From the NCBI RefSeq assembly GCF_009451885.1, contig NZ_WIAO01000027.1, positions 1 through 64,000 on the forward strand: a DNA stretch of 64,000 bases, in the 5' to 3' direction. The notes beneath the pieces are model-generated. The model saw only the letters and a program-made list of their open reading frames with translations. It had not been told where the DNA came from and did no database searches. The translations under genes were made by a program, and so were the position numbers. Numbering within the stretch: the first letter of the stretch is position 1; every line of letters starts with the position of its first letter. This document shows, piece after piece, positions 23,273 to 34,019 of this stretch. The stretch comes from Glycomyces albidus. GTDB lineage: Bacteria > Actinomycetota > Actinomycetes > Mycobacteriales > Micromonosporaceae.

Positions 23273-24172
23273 ATGCCCTCTACCAGGTGGATCAGTGCCC
23301 CCGCCGGGAAAGTCCGGCGGTTCGCGGCGCGCCTCGCCCGCCGCGCCGAGCCGCTGCCGCGCCTGCCGTTCGCCGTGGCGCTCGCGGTCGCGGCCGTCGT
23401 CCTGGCGGTGTCGGTGGAGTGGGAGCCGCGGCCCTACGACGACATCGCGGAGGTCACGGAGCTGCCGTCGGCGCTCGACCCGGAGATCGACTTCTCGGGC
23501 GGCGCGCAGGTCGAGTTCGAGATCCTGGAGTACGGGTTCGGCACCGTGGAGGACGAGCTCGGCGCGGCGCGCGTGATCGTCGGCGCGGTGATACGCAACC
23601 CGTTCGACACCGCGATCATCAGCCCGGGCGGGCTGGACATCACGGTGGTGAAGGACGACGGCGTCGAGTCGACCTTGGAGAAGTTCTACCCGAATCCGAT
23701 CCCGGCCGGGACGACCATGCGGCTCGGTTTCGTGATCACGGCCCCGACCGAGGGCGTCCCGCTGGAGCGCCTGCGGCTGTCGACCAGCGACCCGTCGTTC
23801 CTCGCGCCGGACCCGGAGGGGCTGAGCGAGGCGGAGCGGGCGTACGCGGTCGTGCCGCCGATGCCGGACGTGGAGCTGCTGTCGGTCGAGCCGCTGCTGA
23901 GCCCCGAGGGCTACCGGTTGCAGTACCGCGTCGTCAGCGATCAGGCGCAGGGCATCCTGCTCACGGTCCTGTTCCGCGACGCCGAGGGGCGGCTGCTCGG
24001 CGGGCTGCCGGCCGGGGAGGACCCGTTCTCGTTCGAGCTCGGCTCGGCCGGGTGGCGCACGGTCGAGGAGGGCGAGACGCTGCAGGAGCTCGACCTGCAC
24101 GCCGCGTGGATACCCGAAGGGGCCGACCTCGACAGCGTCGAGATCGGCCCCCGTGCGATGTACATGGGTTGA
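23273..24172 (+). CDS. Membrane-anchored exported protein, unknown family
   Basis: A 299-residue protein with an Arg-rich N-terminus, one hydrophobic segment (LPFAVALAVAAVVLAVSVEW, residues ~29-48) and an extracytoplasmic beta-rich part (VIVGAVIRNPFDTAIISPGG, FEILEYGFGTV, YRLQYRVVSDQ), which may be one or two Ig-like domains. No motif for catalysis or binding is visible. A -10 box TAGCGT at 23249-23254 gives a short leader. It is the divergent partner of the membrane protein ending at 21866 and converges on glyS. Confidence 0.7.
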   Translation: MPSTRWISAPAGKVRRFAARLARRAEPLPRLPFAVALAVAAVVLAVSVEWEPRPYDDIAEVTELPSALDPEIDFSGGAQVEFEILEYGFGTVEDELGAARVIVGAVIRNPFDTAIISPGGLDITVVKDDGVESTLEKFYPNPIPAGTTMRLGFVITAPTEGVPLERLRLSTSDPSFLAPDPEGLSEAERAYAVVPPMPDVELLSVEPLLSPEGYRLQYRVVSDQAQGILLTVLFRDAEGRLLGGLPAGEDPFSFELGSAGWRTVEEGETLQELDLHAAWIPEGADLDSVEIGPRAMYMG

Positions 24173-24200
24173 ACCCGTCGGGCGGCCTCGCGGCCGCTCG

Positions 24201-25577
<1,377 letters not shown>

Positions 25578-25775
25578 GATGATTCCTCTCGATCCGGCTG
25601 GCGGTCGGTGAGACTGCGAATTGAGACAGCAAAGGTCTCGGAACAGATTGTTCGGGTTTCGGCGGATGTTCAACCCAGTTTCAGTCCTGGTGGTGAACGT
25701 TCGGGCGCACTGAGCGTGCGCTTCTGCCGCCAGTGGGCAAGCGTACCTCGCGCGGGGCGCCCCGCTGTGAGCAGC

Positions 25776-25799
25776 CCCGGCCGCGGCGCCGCGGCCGGG
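25776..25799. terminator. Perfect 24-bp G/C palindrome before glyS
   Basis: CCCGGCCGCGGC is followed directly by its exact reverse complement. It lies 9 bases beyond the stop of the TPR gene and can act as its terminator, or extrude as a cruciform. Confidence 0.6.
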
Positions 25800-25808
25800 A
25801 CCGTGCGC

Positions 25809-28800
25809 TCAGGCCCCTTTCGCGCCCTGCCGGAGGTCGGCCAGGTGCTGCTCGAACCCCTCGCGGGCCTCGGTGTGCTCGGGGGCCGCGAGCCAGGACA
25901 GGGCCTCCTCCCCCACCTCGATCGCGCCGGCGGTGTCGCCGAGCTCGGACAGGAGCCACATGGTCTGGTGGGCGGTCAGGCTCGCGCGTTCGAGCAGGAG
26001 CGGACCGTCGCGGAACACCGCGAGGGCCCGCCGCTGAAGGTCCAGGACCGGCTCGGCCTCGTCGCGGCGCAGGCCCGCCGGGCCCGCCTGGGACTCCAGG
26101 AACTGGAACGTCAACTGCGCGTGCTGCCGGTAGGTCTCCCCCAGCTCGAACCGGGCCGATTCGCGGACCGCCTCGGGCGCCTCCGGTTCGGAGCGCTGCG
26201 CGATCAGGCCCGCGGCGATGTGCGCCATCGACTGAAGGCCCTCCCCGAACGCGGCGTCGCCGGAGATCGTGCGCAGCAGCCAGACGCGGGCCCGGCTCAC
26301 CCGCGCCCACGACGTCAGGTCCCCGACCTCCTCGGCGGCCTCGGCCGCCCGCGTGTACACCTCGAGGGCGTGCTCGTGCTCGCCGAGCTTCTCCAGCAGC
26401 TCCCCCGTGAGGAACAGCGTGTCGGCGTACAGCGGCGCGTGCCCGAGCTCCCTGCGGGTCTCCATGAGCGCCAGCGCGGCCAGCCCGTGCTCGACGCCCC
26501 GGCGGGTGTCGTCCAGCTTGTCGTACGCCTCGGCGAGGTTGAAGCGGATGTTGCACACCCGCCACAGCTCCGAGTCCGGCAGGTCCTCCAATGCCTGCTC
26601 GAGGATCGGGACGGCCTCGGCGCGGCGCTCGAGCTCGACGAGGGCGGCGCCCATGAGGTGCCGCGCGACGGCGCCGGGGACGGTCATGCCGACCGCGTCG
26701 CAGTGGACCGAGGCGGCCAGGGCGTGCTCGTAGGTGCCGTCGTGGTCGCCTTCGCGCATGCGGAACTCGGCGGCCTGGAGGTGGAGCTTCGCGGCGATCG
26801 TGCGGCTCGGTTCGTCGCCGAGGGCGGTCAGGCCCTCGCGGGTGATCGCGTACGCCTCGTTGAAGTCGCCGGCGAGGCCGACCTGGTCGGCGAGGTCGGC
26901 GCAGGCGCGCGCGACGGCCCACCCGGCCTCCGCGGCGCGGGCCACCTCGAGTTCGGCGGTGAGCAGCCAGGTCTTCGCGTCGGTGTCGTCGGTGAGGCGC
27001 GCCCGCAGGTCGAGCAGGTCGCAGCGGCGGATCAGCGCGTACCGGCGGTCCGGGTACTCGGCGAGTTCGGCGTCGAGGGCCTCGGCGCGGGCGTCGAGAT
27101 CGGCGACCGGGTCGGCGGCGGGCCGGCCGGCGTCCGGGGCGAGGGGCCCGGCGCCCGCGGGGCGCGCCCCGCCCGAGGCGGGGTCGTCGGCGTCACCGGC
27201 GGGAAGCCCGGTGCCCCCGGCGGAGTCGTCGAGGTCCGCGACCGCGAGCCCGCCGTCGCCGGCGAAGCGATCGGCCTGCATGGCGAGGTACTCGGCGCGC
27301 ATGGCCAGCACCTGGCTGGTGTGCAGGCTGCGGTCGTCGATGCGCCGCTCGTCCGCCAGCCGCAGCGCCGCCGCCGCGACCTGCGCGGCTCCCGCCCGCA
27401 CCTGCGCGGGTTCGGACTCGGCGCGGTGGATGAGCAGGAACGCCTCCGCCACGAGGGCCCGACCGGGCTGGCCGGCCGTCCCGAACAGCGCGATGGCCCG
27501 GCGCAGGCCCTCCTCGACGGCCTCCGGGTCGTCGGCGCGGGCGGACTCGGCGTGGGCGATCTCGGCGCGGTGCTCGGCGATCAGCTCGATCCCCAGCGCG
27601 TCCGCGAGCGCGCCCACCTTCAGCCACGCCTTCCACGTGTCCGGCGAGCACGCGTCGTACGCCGCGTACGCGGCATCGATCGCGGCGTCCAGGTCCGGGC
27701 CCGCCACCGGCTCGTCGCGCGGCAGGACCACCGCGGGTTCGGTCGCACGAGGCTCCTTGAGCCCCAAGTGCACCGGGGCGTCGTACGGCGTCGACTCGAC
27801 GACGCACGCCGACATGCGCGAATGGTGGTCGTTGCCGTTGCGCGCGTCGAACCGGGCGCAGATCGCGATCCGCTCCGCGTCGGCCCAGTCGTGCAGCGAC
27901 GCGGCGGTCCACTCCCGCCCGCCGGGCCCGGGCACGACCGAATCGGCGAAACCGAGGACCTGCAGCCGACGGCAGGTGAGGACCGCGACCTCCAGGAGCC
28001 GCTGCCGCTCGCGGACGCCCAAGTCCAGGTCGAAGAAGCGCGCGTGGTCGGCGAGGATCTCCACCGCCCGGTGCTCGTTGCCCGTGAGCGCGCAGAACTC
28101 GATGTGCAGCGCGATCATCGGGACCATGTCCTCCTTGCCGCGGCACATCTGGTAGCCGCGCAGGTGGTTCGCGCGCGCCTCGCCCGCGCGGCCGAGCTCC
28201 ACCAGCGGCAGGAGCGACAGCGCCAGCGCGTAGTGCGGCTCGTGCGCGCACGAGTACTCGCCGGCGAGCACCGGCTCGAGCATCTCCATCGCCGCGTCCG
28301 CCGAGTCCTCCTCCGCGTAGAACACGATCGTCGCCAGCGTCGTGTACTGGCAGGCCGTGCAGTCGGACATCTCGTCCTCCTCGGCCTCGCCGAGGGCCTC
28401 GATCGCGCGCGCGACCCGGTCGTAGTCGCCGGTGTGGAACGCGAGCTGCATCTCGTACGCCGCCGGCGCGTGCATCGAGTACCCGGCCTCGGCGTAGCGG
28501 CGGCGCATCTCCTCGAGCCAGTGCTCGATCGACTCCAGCGGCACGTCGGGCTGCTCGATCATCGAGTCGACGATCCACTTGAACGTCCAGTACAGCGACC
28601 GCGTCAGGTAGGCGTCGAAATGCTCGGGCCGGGTGTCGAAGCTGCGCAGCAGCCGCGCGAACGGCACGAGCAGGCGCGTGGAGTCCCGCGAGAACTCGTA
28701 CGCGTCCACGAGTCCGTTGAGCGCGTAGTTGACCAGTTCCGGGTCGCCGACCGCGTCCGCGGCCTCGACCGCCCGCTCCAAGGCCGCGACCTTCGCCTCG

Positions 28801-28865
28801 CCCGCCTCCTCGAAGCGGGCCTCGTTCAGCAGACGCCAGATCGCGTCGGGGTCGGGAGTGGCCAT
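25809..28865 (-). CDS. Large TPR-repeat protein linked to Hsp90
   Basis: A 1018-residue soluble, almost entirely helical protein with many tetratricopeptide-like repeats (ALGEAEEDEMSD, LRRAIALFGTAGQPGRALVA, ALEVYTRAAEAAEEVGDLTS, SWLAAPEHTEA). Degenerate A-A-L patterns recur about every 34-40 residues. A ~60-residue Ala/Gly/Pro/Asp-rich linker near residues 540-600 divides it in two. There are no signal peptide or membrane segments. It starts 37 bases after the Hsp90 stop, so the two form an operon; a TPR scaffold or co-chaperone for Hsp90 is a reasonable inference, not shown. Confidence 0.8.
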   Translation of the reverse strand: MATPDPDAIWRLLNEARFEEAGEAKVAALERAVEAADAVGDPELVNYALNGLVDAYEFSRDSTRLLVPFARLLRSFDTRPEHFDAYLTRSLYWTFKWIVDSMIEQPDVPLESIEHWLEEMRRRYAEAGYSMHAPAAYEMQLAFHTGDYDRVARAIEALGEAEEDEMSDCTACQYTTLATIVFYAEEDSADAAMEMLEPVLAGEYSCAHEPHYALALSLLPLVELGRAGEARANHLRGYQMCRGKEDMVPMIALHIEFCALTGNEHRAVEILADHARFFDLDLGVRERQRLLEVAVLTCRRLQVLGFADSVVPGPGGREWTAASLHDWADAERIAICARFDARNGNDHHSRMSACVVESTPYDAPVHLGLKEPRATEPAVVLPRDEPVAGPDLDAAIDAAYAAYDACSPDTWKAWLKVGALADALGIELIAEHRAEIAHAESARADDPEAVEEGLRRAIALFGTAGQPGRALVAEAFLLIHRAESEPAQVRAGAAQVAAAALRLADERRIDDRSLHTSQVLAMRAEYLAMQADRFAGDGGLAVADLDDSAGGTGLPAGDADDPASGGARPAGAGPLAPDAGRPAADPVADLDARAEALDAELAEYPDRRYALIRRCDLLDLRARLTDDTDAKTWLLTAELEVARAAEAGWAVARACADLADQVGLAGDFNEAYAITREGLTALGDEPSRTIAAKLHLQAAEFRMREGDHDGTYEHALAASVHCDAVGMTVPGAVARHLMGAALVELERRAEAVPILEQALEDLPDSELWRVCNIRFNLAEAYDKLDDTRRGVEHGLAALALMETRRELGHAPLYADTLFLTGELLEKLGEHEHALEVYTRAAEAAEEVGDLTSWARVSRARVWLLRTISGDAAFGEGLQSMAHIAAGLIAQRSEPEAPEAVRESARFELGETYRQHAQLTFQFLESQAGPAGLRRDEAEPVLDLQRRALAVFRDGPLLLERASLTAHQTMWLLSELGDTAGAIEVGEEALSWLAAPEHTEAREGFEQHLADLRQGAKGA

Positions 28866-28902
28866 CGGGTCCTCGGTCTTTCTCCTGGGGTCGAGGGGAA
28901 TG

Positions 28903-30717
28903 CTAGTCCTTTGTGACGTGCTCCAGCAGGTTCATGAACGAGCGGTTCAGCAGCGCCGTGTCGGCGCTGCGCAGCGGCCGGTGGCTCATGAGCAGCGCCT
29001 GCCCGTACAGGGACTCGACGGCCGTCCCGGCCAGCTCCGGGTCGGCGATCGCGCCGATGCGGCGCACGGTCGGGTTGCGGTGGTTCAGCACGAGCTGCGC
29101 GCGCGGCGCGTGCTGCTTGATCGACGCGAGGATGCCGCCCCACAGGTCGTCGGCCTGCGCCTCGGCCTCGGCGCGCTGGCGTTCGCGGCGGGCCTCGCGG
29201 TCGTCGAGGAGCAGCGCGGGCACCGACACGGGGTTGAACTCGCGGACGACCACGTCGACGTCGACCTGGTCGAGGCGGGCGCGGGCGGCCGCCAGGAACG
29301 ACTGGAGCGCGAGTTCGGCGCGGGCGTCGACCGGGTCGAGGCTCGCGGAGATCACGCCGGGCTGGAGGTTCTCGACCTTCACCTGCGGGTCGAGGCGCGG
29401 CAGGGCCTGGACGAGCTCGCCGTCGTAGGTGTAGCCGCCGTTGACGACGCCGATGCCCTGGGCGGCGGCGATCTGGGCGACCTGCCGGTATTCGTCCACA
29501 GTGGCGGCCAGGTAGACCGGCTGGTAGGCGCGGGCGAACTCGGGGAGGCTGGTGCGGCCGGCGGTGGTCTCGAACCGCAGCCACGGGAGCATCGCGGCGA
29601 GCAGCTCCTCGTCGTGGCGGGCGAGGGCCTTGACGCCCAGCTCGTGGACGGCGAGGAACGCCTCGAGGCGGGCGGGGTCCTCGGCGGCGAGGCGGGAGAT
29701 CCACTCGCGGATCTGCGCGCCGATCGCGTCCCGTGCGACCGCGAGGGCCTCGTCGTCGTAGAGGGACTCGCGGGAGGCGGTGGGGCGCAAGGAGTCCGTG
29801 TCGACGACGCAGCGGACGAAGAACGCCCACTCGGGTACCAGGTTGTCGGCGGTCTCGGTCAGCAGCATCCGCTTGAGGTGCACGCGGTGCGCGGGGCGCG
29901 CCGACGGCGAGGTGGCGTGCGGGAGGACGAACGCGACGCCCTTGAGGCCGGACAGGGGCACGTCGAGGTCGATGACGTCGAGCGGCGGGAAGCCCATCAC
30001 GTTCTCGCAGTAGCGGTTCAGGGCGAGGCGGCGCGCGGTCGGGTTGGGGTGCTCCCGTTCCCACAGCGGCGGCGTGTCGGTGATGCGGACGGGCGCGCCG
30101 TCGGCGCCTTCGACGGTGATCGCGACCGGCAGCAGCGAGCCGTATTCGCGGGCGAGCTGGACGACCCGGTCGGCTTCGAGCCAGTCCTCGCCGGGTCGGG
30201 CCGCGAGTTCGACGGTGGTGCCCGGCTCGGGGTGCTCGCCGGGGGGGACCTCGGTGACGGTGTAGGAGCCGTCGTCGCGGGCGGCCCAGCGGACGACCGG
30301 GGCGGCGGGGTCCTTCGCCGATCGCGAGGTCACGGTGATCACCGACGCGACGGTGAAGCACGCGAGCAGGCCGATGCCGAACTGCCCCAGGAAATCGCGG
30401 CGCGCGCCCTCGATCTCTTCGTCCCGTTTGGACGATCCCCCGATGGTGGCGAGGAGCTTGTGCACTTCCGCGAGTGTCAGGCCCACACCGGGATCGGTGA
30501 TCCGCAGGCGCCTGCCGTCGGTGGTGATGCGGACCGCGGCGCCGTCGGCGTCGAAGCTCGGGTCGATCTGGCGGCGCGCGGTGATCGCGTCGACGGCGTT
30601 CTGGAGCAGCTCGCGCACGTACACCTTCGGCGAGGAGTACAGATGGTGCGACAGCAGGTCCACCAGTCCGCGCAGGTCCACTTGGAACGTATGGGAAGTG
30701 GGCGTTGTCTCAGACAC
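28903..30717 (-). CDS. htpG: Hsp90-family chaperone (HtpG-like)
   Basis: A 604-residue Hsp90 with the GHKL ATPase domain: ELLQNAVDAITARR (catalytic Glu/Asn), ITDPGVGLT, and FLGQFGIGLLACF. Middle-domain signatures include RVHLKRMLLTETADNLVPEW and RPTASRESL. It is slightly shorter than E. coli HtpG (624) and diverges after about residue 460; the C-terminal dimerisation region is Arg/Ala-rich and poorly conserved. GTG 30717 is chosen because it opens just before the conserved HTFQVDLRGLVDLL. It is the first gene of the operon with the TPR protein. Confidence 0.92.
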   Translation of the reverse strand: MSETTPTSHTFQVDLRGLVDLLSHHLYSSPKVYVRELLQNAVDAITARRQIDPSFDADGAAVRITTDGRRLRITDPGVGLTLAEVHKLLATIGGSSKRDEEIEGARRDFLGQFGIGLLACFTVASVITVTSRSAKDPAAPVVRWAARDDGSYTVTEVPPGEHPEPGTTVELAARPGEDWLEADRVVQLAREYGSLLPVAITVEGADGAPVRITDTPPLWEREHPNPTARRLALNRYCENVMGFPPLDVIDLDVPLSGLKGVAFVLPHATSPSARPAHRVHLKRMLLTETADNLVPEWAFFVRCVVDTDSLRPTASRESLYDDEALAVARDAIGAQIREWISRLAAEDPARLEAFLAVHELGVKALARHDEELLAAMLPWLRFETTAGRTSLPEFARAYQPVYLAATVDEYRQVAQIAAAQGIGVVNGGYTYDGELVQALPRLDPQVKVENLQPGVISASLDPVDARAELALQSFLAAARARLDQVDVDVVVREFNPVSVPALLLDDREARRERQRAEAEAQADDLWGGILASIKQHAPRAQLVLNHRNPTVRRIGAIADPELAGTAVESLYGQALLMSHRPLRSADTALLNRSFMNLLEHVTKD

Positions 30718-31001
30718 GGCGCGTCCTGCTCTGATCGGAGGTCGTTCAGCGTCAGTCAGACTAGCAAACCGCCGCATCCGCGGAACGCGAGAAAAGCCCG
30801 CTACCGGGCCGGACCGGGCCTGATCCGCGGCGGATCCGAGCAGATCCCCGCCTCGGGGGCGACGGCGCGGGAAGAGGCGGTGGCGCGGCGGAAGGAGCCG
30901 GCGGGCGGCGCGGAAGGGCGGCGGAGAGGCGGCAGAGCGCCTGGTGTGCATCCGGTAAGGTGACCGCTACCGAAACGCACAACCGCGAGGACTCCGCCCC
31001 G

Positions 31002-32201
31002 ATGAGCTTTCCGCCCCCGCCGCCCGACCGGATGCACCTCCAGTACCAGCCCCAGCCGCCGCAAGCGCAGCACCAGGTGCAGCAATCCGGCCCGGCCGGG
31101 GCGTACGGGCCGGTCCAGCAGCGGCCCGACCAGCCGATCCCCGGTCAGCTCCCGCCGCCCGAGATGACGATGCGCAAGCCCGGCACGATCACCGGGATCC
31201 AGGTCATCCTGTGGATCTTCATGGCGCTCGCCGGACTCGGCGACATCGCCTCGGCCATCAGCCTCGTCGAGTACTTCACCGCGTTCGGCCTCATCGGCCT
31301 CGCTTGGGCCGTGTACTCCACGATCCAGGCCCTCGTCTCCGGCGTCCACATCACGCGCGGCAAGCGGTGGGCGTGGATCTGGTCCCTCGTCTCGGCGATC
31401 ATCGGCCTGGTCATCAGCGCCGCCGCGATCGTCTTCGGGATCATCTACATCGAGGTCGGCTGGATCTCGCTCCTCGTCGGCATCGTCCTCGGCGGCCTGT
31501 ACGGGACCCTGCTCGGGCTCCTGTGCTCGAAGTCGGCCCGGCAGTGGATCCTCATGCACCGCATCCGGAGAGGCGAAGTGCAGCTCCCGGGCACGGCCGG
31601 AACCGCGGGCGGTTCCGCGCACACCGCGGAAGGCCGGGAGGGACCGCAGCGGCCCGAGAAGCGGCCCGGCTCGGCCACGTTCGCGGTGACCGTGTCGGTC
31701 CTGCTCATGGCGCTGACGGCGTGGGCCGTGTTCGGCAACGTCTGGTCGCTCGTCGCGCTCGGCAGCGGCGGCATGGCGCCCGGACCGACCGACGTGACGG
31801 GCATGATCTTCGGCTCGGGGCTGCTGCTCATCATGGCGGCCGCGGGCTTCGCGGTGCTGGTGTGCGCCCTGTTCTCGGCGATCGGCCTGGCCCGCGGGCG
31901 GTTCGGTCCCCGGGTGTTCACGATCGTCTGGACCTCGGTCATGGGCGTCGTCTGGGTGCCGCTGGCGATCACCCAGTTCCTGCAGTACATGCGGTACCGG
32001 GACTTCGCGCTGCCGGGACAGGAGTTCTACCAGGCGCTCCTCGCCGGCCGCAACCTCGCCACCGCGCTCCTGGTCGTGGTGCTGTTCATCATGGTGCTCA
32101 CGCCCGGCGTGCGGGCCTGGACGCCCGGGAGGCCGCCGACGGCGCTGATCGTGGTCGTGCCGCAGGCGCAGGGACCGGGTCAGGGCCAGGCCCCGTATTG
32201 A
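31002..32201 (+). CDS. Multi-pass membrane protein with Pro/Gln tails, ended by an in-frame TGA
   Basis: A 399-residue protein. Residues 1-65 are Pro/Gln-rich (QPQPPQAQHQVQQSGPAG). About seven to eight hydrophobic helices follow in two blocks separated by a Gly/Arg-rich loop near residues 195-225. The family is unknown; the layout matches many actinobacterial proteins with a PxQQ-rich cytoplasmic tail. ATG 31002 has GAGGA 10 bases upstream; an in-frame GTG at 30960 is less likely. The stop is a TGA followed by C, and the same frame continues for 39 codons of Pro/Gln/Tyr-rich sequence to a second TGA at 32319. Confidence 0.75.
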   Translation: MSFPPPPPDRMHLQYQPQPPQAQHQVQQSGPAGAYGPVQQRPDQPIPGQLPPPEMTMRKPGTITGIQVILWIFMALAGLGDIASAISLVEYFTAFGLIGLAWAVYSTIQALVSGVHITRGKRWAWIWSLVSAIIGLVISAAAIVFGIIYIEVGWISLLVGIVLGGLYGTLLGLLCSKSARQWILMHRIRRGEVQLPGTAGTAGGSAHTAEGREGPQRPEKRPGSATFAVTVSVLLMALTAWAVFGNVWSLVALGSGGMAPGPTDVTGMIFGSGLLLIMAAAGFAVLVCALFSAIGLARGRFGPRVFTIVWTSVMGVVWVPLAITQFLQYMRYRDFALPGQEFYQALLAGRNLATALLVVVLFIMVLTPGVRAWTPGRPPTALIVVVPQAQGPGQGQAPY

Positions 32202-32321
32202 CCGCCGCAGCAGGCGCCGTACGGACAGCAGCCGCAGCAGCCCTACGGACAGCAGCCGCCGCAACAGCAACCGCAGGGGCCGCAGCAGCCGTACTCGCCG
32301 CAGCCGCCGTACGGCGGGTGA
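32202..32321 (+). other. In-frame Pro/Gln/Tyr-rich tail behind the TGA
   Basis: The 39 codons read PPQQAPYGQQPQQPYGQQPP and end QPPYGG-stop, with coding-type third positions. An intact tail of this kind (PYGGQPPYGQPGPGQ) ends the membrane protein at 47992-48717. This segment was therefore once, or still is, the C-terminus of the preceding gene. Confidence 0.7.
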
Positions 32322-32396
32322 CCGTGCTTCGCCGGAAGCGCCGCTGCCGGCGGGCCGACCGCTGACCGGCGGGCCGGATGCCCCGCCGGCGGCCGA

Positions 32397-33626
32397 CTAC
32401 TCGTTGACCTCGTACCAGCCGCAGATGCTCGTGCCGAGTGTCTCGGCGGTCTGGTCGACCTGCACCACGAGGGCGATCTCCGAGCCGTCCGCGAGGCGGA
32501 CCCTGACGTCGATGTCGTCGAACGCGAGCGGCTGGACCTCGGCGGTCGCCGGGCTCCACGACTCCCATTCGGGGATGTAGTCGTCGGCGGGGCGGTCGCG
32601 GAGGTCCTCGCAGAGCATCGCGTACGCGCCGTCCCAGTCCTCGTCGGCGAGCTCGTCGATGAACTGCGCGGCGGTGTCGTGGACCTCCTCGGTGATCGAG
32701 TTCGCGAAGGTCGCGAACGCGACGACGATCGCGATGATCACCGCCGCGGCGAGCGCCACGCCGCCGCCGATGCCGAACCCGAGCTTGAGCCCGAACCGCG
32801 TGCCGTTCCGCTCGGTCGGCGGGGCCGCGAACGGGACCGGCACACCGGTCGGGGGCGGCGGCGTCGAGGGCACGACCGGCGGCTCGACCGCCTTCGTGGT
32901 CGGGGGCAGCGCGAGGGTCTCGTCGGTGCCGGGCTCGAGCGCGACCGGCGCGGCCTGCTCGGCGGGCGCCGTTTCGGGGACCGACGGTTCCGGTTCGAGC
33001 GGAATCGGGGCGGCACCGGGCTCCGGCGCGATCTGCGCGGGCCCGGCCGGCTCGGCGACGGCCTCCACGGACGTGTGCGGCTCGACCTCGATCGGCTCCG
33101 GCGCGTGCTGGGCCGGGGCCTCGGGCTCCGGGGCGGGCTCGAGGTCGGGGATCGGCTCGATCGGGGGATCGACGTGGTCGACGGGCTCGGGAACGGCTGC
33201 GGCACGCGCAGCCGGTTCCGGGACGGGCTCGGCGGGCTCGGCCGGCCGAGTGAGGTCGATGCGCTCGCCCGGGTCCGAAGTCGGCTCATCGAGTGCGGCC
33301 GGCCCGGACGCCGCGATCCGGCCTGCTTCCGGCCCAGCCGGTCGGGTCAGGTCGATGCGCTCGCCCGGGTCCGGTATCGGCTCACTGAGCTCGGCCGATT
33401 CGACCGGGACCGATGCCGCGGACCGGTCCGCTGCGATCGCCGGCTCGACCGGCTGAGCGGGCTCCGAAGACGGAGCCGATTCGCCGGCGAGATCGACCGG
33501 GACGGGTTCGATCAGCTCTGCCGACTCGTTCGCCGGCTCGGGCCGGGTCCGCTGCTCGGGCGCGGGCGTCTGCTCCGCGACGGGCGGGACGGTCTCGTCG
33601 GGGCGGGCGGGGTCGCGGTCGCTCAT
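32397..33626 (-). CDS. Membrane-anchored protein with long acidic Pro/Glu-rich region
   Basis: A 409-residue protein. Residues 1-280 are disordered and rich in Pro, Glu and Ala, with an exact internal repeat DPGERIDLTRPA occurring twice about 33 residues apart. One membrane helix follows (GGGVALAAAVIIAIVVAFAT), then a ~95-residue outer domain (FIDELADEDWDGAYAMLCED, LGTSICGWYEV) of the small lumazine/DUF4878-like type. The gene overlaps the upstream ABM gene by 4 bases (ATGA), making it the last member of the zinc operon transcript. Its role in zinc handling is unknown and the link may be only transcriptional. Confidence 0.75.
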   Translation of the reverse strand: MSDRDPARPDETVPPVAEQTPAPEQRTRPEPANESAELIEPVPVDLAGESAPSSEPAQPVEPAIAADRSAASVPVESAELSEPIPDPGERIDLTRPAGPEAGRIAASGPAALDEPTSDPGERIDLTRPAEPAEPVPEPAARAAAVPEPVDHVDPPIEPIPDLEPAPEPEAPAQHAPEPIEVEPHTSVEAVAEPAGPAQIAPEPGAAPIPLEPEPSVPETAPAEQAAPVALEPGTDETLALPPTTKAVEPPVVPSTPPPPTGVPVPFAAPPTERNGTRFGLKLGFGIGGGVALAAAVIIAIVVAFATFANSITEEVHDTAAQFIDELADEDWDGAYAMLCEDLRDRPADDYIPEWESWSPATAEVQPLAFDDIDVRVRLADGSEIALVVQVDQTAETLGTSICGWYEVNE

Positions 33627-34009
33627 CGGGCGGCCTCCCTGCGAGCCGATTCGGGGTCCGTTTCGCGGTCGGAGTCGATGCGGCGCGGCGTCCCGCCGGG
33701 CCCGCACTCGGCGAGCACCTCGAAGCCCGAAGCCTCGGGCATCGCCCGGGAAAGGAGCGGCGTGGCCATCTTGACCTGGAAGTTCGAGAGGGACCGGCGG
33801 TAGGAGCCGACGTCGTTCCACTCCGTCCAGAGCATCCAGACGGCGTCCTCGGCGTCCGAGTCGCCGTTCCCGTAGTCGTCGATGGCGCGACCCAGGCCGC
33901 CCCGGACGAAGCCGCCGCAGGACGCGAGCGCGGCCAGGGCGTCCTCGGCGTCGCGCGAGAAGCTCTCCGTCTCGCCTTCGGTTACGGCGAAACGATATAC
34001 AACCAGCAC
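33623..34009 (-). CDS. Antibiotic biosynthesis monooxygenase (ABM)-domain protein
   Basis: A 128-residue protein with the ferredoxin-like ABM fold (VLVVYRFAVTEGETESFSRD, VWMLWTEWNDVGSYRRSLSN, MATPLLSRAMPEASGFEVL). Such small proteins include heme-degrading and quinol monooxygenases, but many have no known activity. GTG 34009 starts 10 bases after the zur stop, and the homology begins there. The position inside the zinc operon is common in actinobacteria. No heme-binding residues can be assigned. Confidence 0.75.
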   Translation of the reverse strand: MLVVYRFAVTEGETESFSRDAEDALAALASCGGFVRGGLGRAIDDYGNGDSDAEDAVWMLWTEWNDVGSYRRSLSNFQVKMATPLLSRAMPEASGFEVLAECGPGGTPRRIDSDRETDPESARREAAR

Positions 34010-34019
34010 GGTGCCCAGC

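Noticed and set aside
25578-25808. T-box or other riboswitch in the glyS leader
   Set aside because: No AGGGTGG-type T-box element, specifier stem or glycine-riboswitch motif was visible in the leader.
33241-33380. Repeated 33-base DNA segment
   Set aside because: It encodes the repeated DPGERIDLTRPA motif inside one protein, so it is an internal coding repeat rather than a separate element.
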